Assembly: GCF_015832195.1 (NCBI RefSeq)
Contig: NC_052016.1
Span: 33,129,129-33,193,128, forward strand
Origin: Motacilla alba alba
Lineage: Eukaryota; Chordata; Aves; Passeriformes; Motacillidae
Length of the DNA stretch: 64,000 nucleotides
Direction of reading: 5' to 3'
Shown: positions 45,869 to 57,040 of the stretch, in pieces
Layout of the letters: each line of letters opens with the position of its first letter
How positions within the stretch are numbered: the stretch's first letter is position 1
Translations under genes and position numbers: made by a program
The notes under the pieces: model-generated
What the model was told of the DNA's origin: nothing
What the model saw: the letters and a program-made list of their open reading frames with translations, nothing else
Database searches by the model: none

Positions 45869-46504
45869 CTGTAGCAGCACTAAAGCTGCCAAACACTGAA
45901 CAGCAGAGCTGCCAGGAACATTTTGCTACCCAGATTGAAACAAAAGCCCAAAGTGTCATCCGAGGTCTTGCTTTCAAGGGAGAGCTCCAGCAGTCACATC
46001 AGTGGGGATGCAGATATGGAGTTTAGCAGAATGAATCCCACCAGGAATACCATTATCCCATGACATGAGAAAAGAGGTCTTAGGGGCAGAGGGCTGGGGT
46101 ATTGAAAATATTTTCCCAAATAATATCAGCTAACCTGATGAAATAGGCTCTCCTAATAGCCAAAAAATTGCACCCTGTACAAGTATTATACCGGTACACC
46201 TTATCAGTTTAAATCTACCTCTGCAGTCATACTGGAAGGATGCTCCCACACAGGCAGAGTTTGAGGAAGGGACAAGGCACACTCCGGGAGGACCTGCTGG
46301 TTATGCAGGGTCAAGAGGAGAAAGGCTGAAGCACACCTTGAGAGGAAAGCTGGGGGGGGCAGATCTGACATACCAGTGTTTAGGAGTGTTAGGGAAGATA
46401 AAATGCCCTTCAGGAGGAGGTTCTTGGGGATTATAGCTCTACACCCTTGAGCACACTGCTGTACAGCAGTCGTGGTAATAATTAATAACAAGGAAATTAT
46501 TCTC

Positions 46505-46605
46505 GCCCTGTTCTGGTCACCTTATTAAAGTGAGGATATTGTGGAAATGGAAAAATCCCAGCAGGACAGCACCTAAGATGATAGATGGATGGGATGCATT
46601 TTTAA
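46505..46605 (+). mobile_element. CR1 LINE reverse-transcriptase C-terminal fragment, sense
   Basis: The plus strand encodes LFWSPY, a stop, SEDIVEMEK and then SQQDST, matching the CR1 'VQFWSPYYKKDIEVLERVQRRAT' region with a stop in place of the second Tyr. The DNA 'gttctggtcaccttattaaagtgaggatattgtgg' matches the family well. Flanks may extend left to about 46,470. It is a short dead fragment. Confidence 0.72.
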
Positions 46606-47429
46606 CAGAGCTCACTACATTTCAGGAAACATATTTCTGAAGGGAAAGTGGCTGCAAAGCTTTTATCCTTGCCTATTCTGTTGCTACCAGCTGCTTTCAG
46701 AGAAAGGACAAGACAATGCAAGGTGGACGCTTGATCTGAACAAGTTGTGGCCAATAATGCTGTGGTCTGTGGTCCTAAAAGGCTTGGTTAAACCAGCAGC
46801 CCTGTCTTTACATTTTTTGGTCATTCTCCTCTGCCCTTTGTGTTCTTGCCAAGATAACTTACAGAAGCTGTATTCTTAATGGCCAGAGTAGCACATAAAA
46901 TCTAGAAAGAGATGCTGTTTGCCCTGAAGGACTCCTAGAATCGAGTTTTCAAGTGTTAGGCCAAGCTGTAGTTTCTGTTTTAATAAAGGATGCTCTTAAG
47001 TAGTCCCAATGAACAAAAAGTCAAAACAGGCTTTGGGTGTATATTCTGCTGACTTGAACACAAATAGTGGATTTTGACCTACACAAATGCACAGGAGGGA
47101 AGAGATTTTGGCAAAGCTGTGCTAGACTTTTAGCCACAAGCAGTACCCTCAGCAGGGGCCCTGCAAAGCCCAGAAGTCATCTCTCTTGTATAAAAGCAAA
47201 CAAGGAACCCAGCAAAGAAAAATTTCCATAAGATCTTTCAGTGCCTTTTGCTCTGCCCCTGCAAGTTCAGTCCCAGACTGCAGCTTCTCCTGCCAAGGCT
47301 TTTACATGGTGACATGGTGCGCTAACAGAATGGGACATTCACCCTACCCTCACTGAGACACAAAGCACAGACCTTTCCCAAGGATCTGTGCTACAGTTTA
47401 AAGGGGTCAGGAAAAAAAAGACAGAAACA
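46606..47429. other. unique non-coding sequence
   Basis: No gene or repeat is recognised. Confidence 0.5.
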
Positions 47430-47640
47430 AAAGAAAACCTTAGCCCTCCAAAACAATTGAACAAATATTTCCCTGGTTAATAAATAACAGGCTCGGCTGG
47501 GGAACTGTAATTGTGTGTATAATGCATCTCAGATCTACGGTATAATTACACTCTGGAAACCATTGACTAATAAAAGGCACCAGCCAGGGGAAAGGATGCC
47601 TTCTTGCCATGGGTTGACAGGCAAGCAACAAACAAGGTGC
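47430..47640. promoter_or_regulatory. possible conserved non-coding block
   Basis: The core 'ctggttaataaataacaggctcgg' and 'aactgtaattgtgtgtataatgcatctcagatctacggtataattacac' are free of simple repeats and rich in homeodomain-like TAATT cores with isolated CpGs. The 63-codon frame here is likely incidental. Conservation is not testable from one sequence. Confidence 0.25.
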
Positions 47641-48889
47641 ACTTTTTCACCTTCTATTCAATAAAACCAGGGTATTAAATATGCAGGCAGAGCACCTCCA
47701 TTAAGCAATTTACTTCCTTCCTTTTCTTTCTCTTTTTTTTTCCTCTTCTCTTCCTTTTGTTTCCATCAAGACAGAGAAGGTTAAAAAAAAAAAAAAGCTA
47801 TATATGAAACCCCTGGCTATACGTGAGCTGTACTTTAATGAGGCTGCATCTTAGTCCCTCTGCTATACTAAGTAAACATGTTTCTCCCCCTGCAAAGAAA
47901 GGCTTTGCTTGCCTGGGCCGAAGGGAAAAGAGCTCAGGGAATACTAGGAGGCTTTTTCTCTGCCCACACCCCTTCTTCCATTCCCACTAAAATAAAACCC
48001 TTCCTCACATAACAGAATGGATGCTCATTCACAAACTTACAGCAATATGAGCTATTTCCATATTGCTCACAATGCATTTGAGCCTCTACAGGAAATCAGA
48101 GACCAGACAACTCACCTGAAAATAATGCTTCAGTTTCTAAAACTTATCTAAATCCAGGAATCACACCTAGATTTAAACCAAACAGCCTAGTCTTTTTCTC
48201 CAGCGTGCTCTGAACTGAAGCACTCCAGTCAGTGCATACCTCCAGCTATTCTACCAGTGACTCTCTCAGCCATTTTTTATTTCAACCCTGGACGGAGAAC
48301 TGAAAAACAAGAGTCTTCCATGGCTACATAACAGGACTACTACAAGAGTATTGTGTGACTATTTTGAGGCTCTGGGGAACATCTGATGTGCTGTTTTGCC
48401 ATCGGACCCCCTACGTGATACACAAGGGTAACAGGTTCAAAATATAAGGGCAGTCCCTTTTTCACCCTTCACTGCAGCACTGTGCAGGACTAGAGCCTGT
48501 CCCTGACTTTGCCTCCCTGCCTGGAAGCTGAACACTCAGCTGCTGCTGACATGTCTTTGCAAAGAAGGAGGAGTCGGCGTGAACCCTCACACTTCCAGCT
48601 GCCCTGGCACCCAGGAATGAGAGCACTAACAGGAACCTTTGCTTTCTTTGTCCCTGACCTACTCATCACAAGCCCCGGCATAATGACCACTTTGGGTCAG
48701 AGACGGGGGAGCACCGGCTGCTTCAGCCTCCTCAGGCACTCGCTCAGCTCATGACTATGCTGGGATGTCTGTAAGTTTTTGCTTCTCAGCTCCTGAGGTA
48801 GGAAGCAGCAGTGACATGGTTCCCGCAGAGTGAGGAATCAGGTATTAAACTAGAAACCTGCATCCACATGCAGCAAGTGGGTGAGCCGC
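47641..48889. other. unique non-coding sequence with pyrimidine tract
   Basis: A T/C-rich tract at about 47,715-47,765 precedes 'aagacag' and a 13-A run near 47,785. No exon with a matching donor follows. An 81-codon frame at 48,509-48,754 is unrecognised. Confidence 0.5.
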
Positions 48890-49410
48890 TGTTTGAGAAA
48901 CCCCACGGCTGATTAGCAAGCACTCGCGGTTTCGGAGCTTCCAGCCGCTGCACGTCATTTCCCACCCAGGCATGCAGGAGCGCGAGTCCAGTAATGACCC
49001 CGCTGAGCTCCCCGGGATGGGGAGCCTGGCCTTGAAACACTCAAGGGAGAGCAATTGAGCTGCGCTCGCTGTCGCTGCCTCCCTGCCGGGCCCTGGGGAG
49101 GGAGCGGGAGAGAGGAGTTGAGTCGGGAATGTTTCCTGACTCAGCAGCGGTGCGTTCATTCGCGGAGGCGCTGCCGCTGCTAATAGGTTGTGGTAATGGG
49201 GGAGCGTCTCGCCGGCAGGACGGTGGGAGGCTGATCAGCTCCAGCAGAAGTGAGGTCAGTGGTAATGAGCGACAGCGATGAGGAATGCAAATTGCAGGAG
49301 GATTTATGGAGCAGTTTCTGCTCAGCGAGCAGATTCCAGATAAGTGGACTGTTAATAAGGCAGGCAAGCTCTTTGGCAGCGCCAGCTGTTGGAGGGGGAC
49401 GTTTTTGACT
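48890..49410. promoter_or_regulatory. CpG island, candidate promoter or enhancer
   Basis: By hand count this ~520-bp stretch holds about 30 CpGs at about 60% G+C, giving an observed/expected ratio near 0.65; the core 49,040-49,290 is denser. The rest of the window is CpG-poor, and CpG survival in birds implies an unmethylated germline state, as at promoters. It has TGACTCAGCA at 49,137-49,146, which fits AP-1/MAF (half of the MAF recognition element), and an exact POU octamer ATGCAAAT at 49,285-49,292. There is no TATA box and no convincing first exon with a donor in either direction. It might be the start of a non-coding or neighbouring transcript, or a CpG-rich enhancer. Confidence 0.6.
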
Positions 49411-51677
49411 GGCATTCACACCAGCCCAGCTGCAGGGGTGGCGACAGCACAGACTCCACTGCACTCATACCCCTCACCATACACACAGGGGTAGCACATG
49501 CGATAGGCTGAAATGTGATAGTCAGGGATAGGTGGCAGAAGACGCTTACCAGTGCTCAAAGGAAAGTCAAAAAAGAGCACAACTTAGCAGGCTCAAGCCC
49601 TAACCAAAGCCATTTTTATCTTCTTCTCTTTTCTCAGTCCCTTCCTTCTTCCTCAGTGTACACTATGGTGTTGTATACGCTATGGTGTTAGATGAGTATC
49701 TCTCTCTATTCCTGCCAGAGATAAAGTGACCTAAAGGCGTGCACCAAAAATCCCAGCAGAGCTGGGAAGGACAAGCTTACCTTGCCCACCTCTTGCCTGC
49801 ACGGGCTTCAGTCTCTCAGGATTATTGCTGCTGTGAATTACAAATGGTAGGTGTCACAGGCTCTGCTGAGGAATGCCACTCTCAGGGCAATCTGCAGGAT
49901 GTTGGTGACATACTAAAAATCCCATTTCTTTCAGTATTATTATTTAGTATCCTTCTAAAAGCTGTGGGATTTTGTCACAATAAAGCCTCCTAGCATCAGG
50001 GGAGTAGCCAGTTTCTCAGCCACACAGCTGCTACCCTCAGCTACTTGGTGTGGTGACACATCTGAGTCTACAAAGCTTCCATTCCCAGCACTAGCCTTGA
50101 TATTTTACTCCAAGTAATGTGCCCACCAGAAAGTTGTTAGATTCGAGTCTTCAGGTTAAGGAGGTCTCACAGATGAGCTGCCATTGAGCCCTTGTTGGTA
50201 AGAGCAGGTTCTCCCCATCAGAGGTGGTGAGCTGGAAAGCCCCACTCAGAGTTCTTGTTGTAAATCCTGAGCTGGGGCTGTCCCAGCAGGCTGTGCTGAG
50301 AAGGTCCTGCCTCAAGAAAGAGAGGTGAAGGGAACAGGCTCTTCTGGACAGACCATCTTTAAGACAAAGGAATGGTAATAGATCCTCTCTCTCCATGGAA
50401 AAAGCAGAGCGAATTCCCAAGCTAAGGACCCTCCACTGGGAGGCCATCCCCTCCTATCCATGTTCTGAGCCAGTGGACAGGGCTCTCACAAACATGCACA
50501 CAGCAGGTGACATGGCAAGGGAAAGTGGGTGACAAGGGATGTTGGATCCTGCAGCAGCCACTGCTCAGACTGTGTTATTTTCAGGACCACAGCAGCCATG
50601 TGTGCTTCTTGGCTCCCTGACAGCACCAGACCTCCCAGCAACATTTGGGCACGTTCTTCTGGAGCGGCAGAGGGCCAGGGCAGTGCACATCTGCATCTCA
50701 GCTACACCACAACAGGGGTGTGAGAGACAGAAACCAAATGAGCTCATTTCATCCTGGATACATGAGACTTGACAAGCCTATTAAAGGACTGTAGCCTACT
50801 GTGTCTCATTATGAAAAATTAGTGCTGTCCTATAAAAATACTGGAGACAGTGTGTCACTTAAGGGAAGAATGTCTTGAGGATATGGTCTTTTCTTAATAG
50901 GCCCTACATCATCAGGGACATACATATATCAGGAGTGAGCCAAGGGGATTTGGGCCTGGGAGCTAGTATCGCTCAAGTCTGACACCTTTAGGATACTCTG
51001 GTTTGCCCACTCTTCCTGCTTGAATGAGGAGCAGCTGCAGTAGCCAGGAGTTAAATGGACCAAAGAAGAATTTTGCTTGCTTTTTGCAGTGTCTCAATGA
51101 AATTGCACTAAGAAAATACAATAGGTTGGATTCAAACAGAAAGAAAACTGTGTTAAAGTTTTCAGCAAAATAAAGGTAAACCACAACCATTTCATCTTTG
51201 GCCAAACCCAAATTGGGTCCATTCAAAAAAAATGTTTTTTTTTCTTCTCTGGGTTATTCAAACTGCTGCCTAATCTTTTGTTTTTAGTGTAGGTCAGTGT
51301 TAATGCCATTTCAAGAAACAAAGATATTTCTGTGAAAATAATGTCAAAATTAAATATTTGTGTGTTTCAAAAATTTAAAACTTCAATCAAATCCAAGATG
51401 TTTTGACATTTATAATAATTCTTAGCTCTTTTCCCTATGGGTTTTTGGGTGGTTTGGTAGTTTGGATTTTTTGCTCTAACTCTTTACCAGACTTGCACTA
51501 AGCATATCCACAATTTTGGCTTTTTCATTTTCTCCCCACCTCAGACCATGCCACATCTCTTTTAGTATTTGTTAAGGGGTTAGCTCCACTTGTCAGGTTG
51601 AACCTTCCCATGGCTCTGGGGACTGACCCAGCGTAAAAATAAGAATAAAAGTGTTTTTCACTCTGTCTCTTCCCCAG
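49411..51677. other. unique non-coding sequence
   Basis: No supported gene. A minus-strand segment at about 49,785-49,835 lies between an acceptor-like CACAG and a donor-like CAAG|GTAAGC, but is only ~50 bp and unrecognised. AT-rich sequence occupies 51,230-51,420. Confidence 0.45.
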
Positions 51678-51800
51678 TATTTAGGAAAGATCCAAGGAAC
51701 TCAAACATCTCTGTGTCATGTAGCACCTTGCTACCTTTGCTGTGACCATGGGCAAACAAACACAGTTCCATGTAAGTGAATGATCAATGGAAAGGCAAAG
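51678..51800 (+). other. candidate non-coding exon
   Basis: A clean acceptor (CTCTGTCTCTTCCCCAG, ending 51,677) is followed after 123 bp by AAAG|GTGAGTCC, with GT at 51,801-51,802. A second good donor, CAT|GTAAGTGA, starts at 51,773. No frame stays open to the first donor; the longest, in phase 0, runs 33 codons to a stop at 51,777-51,779. If transcribed, it is more likely a long non-coding RNA exon. Based on splice motifs only. Confidence 0.22.
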
Positions 51801-52211
51801 GTGAGTCCTACTAAGCTGTGCATCTTTACTGAAAGGAATGCATAAGCCACATGGGCAAAATGAAACTACCAGTCCCTGCTGAAGTTCAGTAAAGCCCTAC
51901 CAAGAAAGCCAAGGCTATAATGAGGAGAGGAGCAGCAGCATCTCCTGCAGTAAGGGACATTGGTCAGCACCCTCAGACATCAGACCTTCACATCTCAGGT
52001 GTGTTCAAACAAGGGTTAACTCAGTGCCTTTTTCTGACCTCTATTCCTATAATTAAAGTGAAAAGATTTCTCCTGCCAGTTACTTAGGAATGTTGCCTTC
52101 CAGACAGGCAAAGGAAAGAACACACATATGACAGCTGGAAGAGAAACCAAAGCGCTTTGCCTCACAAAAGAAAATACAAATGAGCAATCTGAGTGCCATC
52201 AAACCTGCTGT

Positions 52212-52232
52212 GAGAGAGAAAGAGAGAGAGAG
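52212..52232 (+). repeat. GA microsatellite
   Basis: A short GA-rich run with one interrupting AA. Confidence 0.8.
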
Positions 52233-52406
52233 CGGTAGGATCAAATCCCTTGTTAGACCTTAAGCTCTCTGGAATTAGGCCACTTTAAGAAGTAAAAGGA
52301 CTAGAGTTTAAAGGATTCTGAGAATTTCCCATTTCTTGAGATAACTATGACCTTTACAAAGAAAACTACAAAGAACCCAGAGCATAAAGGAATGAGACTT
52401 CTGTGT

Positions 52407-52459
52407 CTTTCCCTTTCTTTTTCTTTCTTTCTTTTCTTTACTTTTTTTCCCCTCTCTCA
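52407..52459 (+). repeat. T/C-rich pyrimidine tract
   Basis: CTTT units grade into T-runs and end in CCCCTCTCTCAG. It looks like a splice-acceptor tract, but no coding exon follows. Confidence 0.75.
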
Positions 52460-53444
52460 GCTTTCTTTGTAGAAACAGGTAATTGTGCTGCCCTTTCTTG
52501 GAAGATGCAGTCCTCTGTCAGATGGAGCTTCATAATAAAAGTGCCAGTACTGCTGCCCTTGGCCTGATGGAAAATTTGCATGGAGTATACAGCTGTGTGA
52601 GACCCATCATTTCAAAAAACGGCCTTTACAGTATGCTCTGGAGCACAGGTAGAAAAGATACAACTACTGGGGTCAACTCTAGCCTAAGTCTGTTGAAGTC
52701 TTAGCCTAAATCAAATGATGTCTAAGTCAAGTGCCCTGATGAAGACGGACATAAGCTAGCACAGTTACTACCTCTATTCATATGCCTGGCATGAAGTGGT
52801 ATACAGTGCCCATTTCAGTTCCTCTGGGAGCTGGTACCTGTGTCCACTGATGCTCCACTCAGAGATAAACTAAATCCACCTGCTGACATGTACACTGTGC
52901 TCTTCTGTCAGTTTACCACAGAGGTTTACATGCTTCAAAGAAAATCTTGGAAGAAATTCCCTATAGCTGCAACTAGCTATAGAGATGTAACTACAAGCTA
53001 CTAGTATTCTAGTAGCACCACAGAATGCAGGAGGATGAGAAAGGAAAAGGAATTCAAAGAGTTTGCTTGCTACAGAGAGAAAGGATATCTCTTCCACACA
53101 TCCAGACACAGAGCACACTGTGTGATCACAGAAGTACGGAGCACAACATGTCCATCACATGTATACACCAAAGGTACTCTCTGTGGCACCCCTGCACACA
53201 AGGCTTTCACAGGCACATAAGGCACTGGAAACACTCAGAAGGACACCCTAAATGGAGGCAGTAAAGCTCAGACTTGCACAGATGGCTGTTACCAGAAACT
53301 CAAGTGTGAATAAAAACTCCTGTGAGCATGCAGTCATTTGTACAGGCCCAGACAATTCCAGGCATGCATGTCTGCAGCCAGACACATGATACAAGGTACC
53401 CACACTCTGAGTGACAGACTTCATACACCCTCTCATGCTCTCAG

Positions 53445-53466
53445 GAACATGTTCCAAAACATGTTC
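53445..53466 (+). promoter_or_regulatory. p53-family response element
   Basis: Two decamers fit RRRCWWGYYY in all ten positions: GAACATGTTC at 53,445-53,454 and AAACATGTTC at 53,457-53,466, separated by CA. Two half-sites with a short spacer and the CATG core are what p53, p63 and p73 tetramers bind. A weaker half-site, CAACATGTCC (nine of ten), is at 53,144-53,153, and GCATGCATGTC lies near 53,362. No target gene is visible in the window. The motif is exact; function is inference. Confidence 0.6.
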
Positions 53467-54830
53467 CAAATCCCAACAAACTTATGTATAGTGACTGATT
53501 CATACAGCAGCAGAAATGTAAACCCCTTCCAAATAGGTTTCCACACAGACTCAGTAATAAACATCCACCCGCACCAGTGAACAATTTATCTACACCCATA
53601 GGTATTCCTGGCCACAACCCATGCAGGAACAGAGAAATGGGACAGTTGCCCAGCCAGATGCAAATCAGTTGTAGGCATAGGAATACCTGCTTACCAGACT
53701 GCCCCAGGAGTCACAAACCTCACTGGGCAAGGTCTGCCTAGCTCTTAGGAACTCACCCCTCCTCTTTGAGGTTCAGCTTCTTCATCCACTTGGTGTTCTT
53801 TGTCTTCAAAAGCTCTTTCCATTCCTCCATCCCTCTTTCCCTCTGAAGCTCTGTTCAAAGAAGAATAACACAGCTGAACTAATAGCCTAACACAGAGCTG
53901 TCTGATGGCCTCCCTTTCATGCTTGCCACTTGGCCACGTGGACAAATGAATATTTAGCTGCCAGTTGCAGCACAATCAAAAAAAAAAAAAATAGAAGGTA
54001 AATGAAAGGGAGAAAAACTTCAGGGCTAAATTTCTCATTGGGTGCCAAGCAGCTAAAATCAACAGTATAACACCAGGGCTGAACTTGGCCCAGCATGATG
54101 TTTTGATGAACTAAACAATTAATTAAGAAATATCTCCTCAGCAGATCTATTCTTGTGGCAGAGTATGTGAGGAGCACACAGATCCCTGTAAGAGTTCTAT
54201 CGCCACCATTACATGCTAGAGAATAGCATATAATTAATTATAATGATGGCAAAGATTAGATCCAAATTCCTTTACACAGTGTGTACACAGCCCAAACACA
54301 CAAAATAAATCAGAGTGCCCATACCCTAATCCAGCAGCTTCAGAGGATTAAGTAGGTGCATCCTAATCACAGGCTCAAAGCAGCCCCACTCAGTATGCAC
54401 AGAGCTGCCCCATGTGCAACCGTGTCTGAGGGATCCCGGGAAAAGTATCTTCCTTCAGATGAAAAACGTAATTTGGGTTTTGATCATCTGCTGCCATTTG
54501 TGATGTCTTGGCTTGCTTTCCCTCTCTAGATTTTGGCCTAGACATCCCAGGCAAATTCACCTCTCCTGAAGCTTTTTCCTGCAATGCTACCTGGGGTATA
54601 TACAAGTTTTCATTGCTCTACCTGAGTTCTGTGTGCTGTGCTTTGTTACTTAACTGTTGATGAACCAATCTTGAGGTGGCAGCACTGAAGATAGAAGGCG
54701 GGGAAGAGTGGGGTTTCTCCCCCTAAGATATGTTATTCAAAGTAAAATGCTTTTTTTTTCTTAATTTTTTTTTAATATGGACAATAAAAGAAGGCTGATG
54801 TTACACTGCTTGTAAAGCAAGTAGGTATTT

Positions 54831-54860
54831 TTTCCATCCATTTTCCATCCATTTCCATCA
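54831..54860 (+). repeat. short tandem repeat of TTTCCATCCA
   Basis: Units are TTTCCATCCA, TTTTCCATCCA and a shortened TTTCCATCA. Confidence 0.8.
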
Positions 54861-55172
54861 TATCAATGATTTTCATATTCCAATGAATAAATATTTCTCA
54901 AAATGAAAATAAAGCCTAATACAAATAAAATTACAAAGAAACACATCTTTTCATGCAACAAGGGTAACATTCATTAATTGTGTCACTAATCATTGGGTTA
55001 ACTGCACTCCTGGAATGGCTGAGACAGAATCAATCCTATTACACCTGCTGCAAGACTGAACTCTTATGTTAGGTAAGAATAGAGCTGGGTGATCCAACCC
55101 ATGAAAAAAATCATAATTTGTCAGAATGAAAAGCTTAATTAACGCATACTTTTCTAAAGGAATAATTTTTTA

Positions 55173-55192
55173 AAACAAACAAACAAACAAAC
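55173..55192 (+). repeat. AAAC microsatellite
   Basis: Five perfect AAAC units. Confidence 0.9.
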
Positions 55193-56240
55193 AAAAATCA
55201 AACCCACAACAGGAAATACAGTCATTTTTCCACTTCTCCAATCCAAAAAATGTCTTTTGGCATTCCTTGAAATGAAACATTTCATCTGGGGATGTTATAC
55301 TCAATGTTTCACAGTCTGTGCTGGAACTTATCTGTCACAAAACCTGGCTGCTCTCTGGCTTTCACCCTGCGCTGTTCAGTCCAGTCAGTGCAGATCTGCA
55401 GTGTATTATTGGAAATGTGTCTCAGACAAGCAGATAAATCCATGAGAGCCACAGGTACCATGCATCCAAACTACAACTCCCATGAGGCACTGCAGCCCCG
55501 TGTGCAGGCACCACCTGGTTTCAAATAAATGCACAGCAAAATGCTTTGATTCATTTCAGCAAGTGCAAATGTTTGAACCAATCCAAGTCAAAACATTCTG
55601 TTCAGAGTCTAACATTTTTAAGTCGTCAGAAGTTGCTGTATTTTATTTACAATAGTAAAGAAAGTGGTGTTTTCCCTCAGAGAATCATTTCCATGGAAAA
55701 CTCATGTCCAGGGAAGATCTGGAAGATAAAAGCCTTAGTAAAGTCTCCTCTGGTCTTTCACATCGGTAACATCTTCACTGCAGTTATGCTGCAAGGTAAC
55801 TTACAGGAAGCATGGGCATACATGAGGTAGCTTGACCTAACATGCTGCTGCTATAGGTAGCAATAAAGTTAAAACAGGCCTGTATAAGTTCATCTGAGAA
55901 GCTGTGTAAATAAAGTGTTGGCCCACTTCAGTATTCATGAAATTCACCACAACTTCAGTTCAAGAAAGGATGCTTATTTCTATTCATCCTGAAATCACTC
56001 CCCTGGCTCCAACAGGGACGTGTCATCCAGAGGCTGGCTCTGCATCTAACAAAAAGCAAGGCACAGTACCTAGGAATATCCCGAATGGGTAAAATGAGAC
56101 CTTCCAGAGCACTTTTCCTGAGAAGGGTTAACTCACACGTGGCTGTAAGGAAAGGCAGCAGGACACTAACACAGGGTAAAAAGAGTGTATGTATTCTTAG
56201 AGCTTCATAACATACCTGAAGACTCCACCCACTCCAAATT

Positions 56241-56257
56241 AAAAAAAAAAAAAAAAA
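56241..56257 (+). repeat. A17 homopolymer
   Basis: Seventeen As about 100 bp before the LTR; no link between the two is evident. Confidence 0.9.
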
Positions 56258-56361
56258 GATAAACTAACTCCACATGTCCTTGCCTATCTCCTCCTCTCTT
56301 TTGTCTTTCTAAGATAAAAGGTACAATATAACCTTCCATCATTTCATCACAGCCTCATACT

Positions 56362-56755
56362 TGAAAGATCCGTGGGTTTTGGGCTGTAAAATCCTCCCAG
56401 CTAGTTTGGGATTTAGACCAGCATGGATCCTACATAGACGAAGCAAAGGACAAGAAGCGCTCTTTCTCCACGTGGTTCTGATGTCCTGTTTTATTAGCTG
56501 GGAAGGGACACCTGCATCAGAGACTGTCCAGGTGAAAAAAGAGACCAAATTCTAAACCCAAGGGACATTTATACCCACGGAATGGGAGGCAGGGATGGAG
56601 GGCCGCAGCCAATGGGATACCAGTGAGGAGGGGCGAAGGGAGGCGCTACAAGGGACAGACCACCTAAGGAAAGGGGAACTGCCCATGCAACACAACACCC
56701 AGCGCAGCATCCAAATAACTATCTAGTGCATCACAACACATGCTGTGACCAGTCA
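56362..56755 (-). mobile_element. probable endogenous-retrovirus solo LTR, antisense
   Basis: On the minus strand the element has the order of an LTR. A CCAAT box is present in inverted form (CCAAT on the plus strand at 56,609-56,613). About 35 bp further is a TATA box GGTATAAATG (56,575-56,566). About 70 bp after it is AATAAA (56,495-56,490), followed by ~130 bp of U5-like sequence. The ends proposed are TG (56,755-56,754) and CA (56,363-56,362). Flanking bases are ATACT on the left (56,357-56,361) and ATACG on the right (56,756-56,760), a 5-bp target-site duplication with one mismatch. No internal retroviral genes or primer-binding site adjoin it, so recombination probably removed them. The family cannot be named here; exact ends are tentative. 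Confidence 0.65.
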
Positions 56756-56953
56756 ATACGTTTTATTATCACTTATTATCACAAAAGCTGCATTACTCTC
56801 TGATCCATTGAGTATGGATCAAGGTCCCGTTCCACTTGGTGCTGAACAAGCAGAGAACAAAAATAGAGTCTTTGTCTAAAGACAAATCTAAATATAAGGC
56901 AAGAGAGTGGCTGGCTAGAGACAGATGGAGAAGAAAGAGTTGATGAGATCATT
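56756..56953. other. unique non-coding sequence
   Basis: No gene or repeat is recognised between the LTR and the CR1 tail. Confidence 0.5.
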
Positions 56954-57040
56954 CATAGAAGCACAGAATCACAGAATGGTTTGGGTTGGAAGGCACCTTA
57001 GAGATAATTTCTTTCCAAACCTTGCTGCCATGGACAGGAT
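56954..57040 (-). mobile_element. CR1 LINE tail fragment, antisense
   Basis: The plus strand reads 'catagaagcacagaatcacagaatggtttgggttggaaggcaccttagagataat', then 'tttccaaaccttgctgccatggacagg', the reverse of an avian CR1 3' end, and stops there. It is an extreme 5' truncation. Confidence 0.92.

Larger units (their letters stand above)
44704..46504. other. unique sequence with a candidate small exon and a CTCF-like site
   Basis: No gene is supported. The 111-codon frame at 45,691-46,026 is over a GC-richer patch and open in both strands. See the separate entries at 45,090 and 45,856. Confidence 0.45.
51801..53444. other. unique sequence with GA and CT runs
   Basis: A GA microsatellite is at 52,212-52,232 and a T/C-rich tract at 52,407-52,459 that ends in CTCTCTCAG, an acceptor-like context without a downstream donor pair. 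From 52,880 onward the tetramer CATG is unusually frequent (about 11 times in 590 bp). No gene is supported. Confidence 0.5.
53467..56361. other. unique non-coding sequence with simple repeats
   Basis: An A-run is at about 53,980-53,992 and a T-rich/AT-rich stretch at about 54,751-54,778. Three units of TTTCCATCCA lie at 54,831-54,860, five AAAC units at 55,173-55,192, and an A17 run at 56,241-56,257. No gene is supported. Confidence 0.5.

Noticed and set aside
47715..47800. Strong pyrimidine tract plus AAGACAG as a splice acceptor
   Set aside because: It is followed by a poly-A run and no donor-bounded open block.
48105..48125. CAG|GTGAGT donor on the minus strand at 48,116
   Set aside because: The bases upstream of it (TTATTTTCAG) look like an acceptor instead, and no exon can be defined on either reading.
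53025..53580. Two plus-strand frames rich in His/Thr/Cys
   Set aside because: The region is rich in CACA and CATG words that give such residues; no domain or zinc-finger spacing is present.
56815..56850. REST/NRSF-like GGTGCTGAA near 56,840 (and GGTGCTGAG near 14,549)
   Set aside because: Only half of the bipartite motif is present; the second half is missing or at the wrong spacing.
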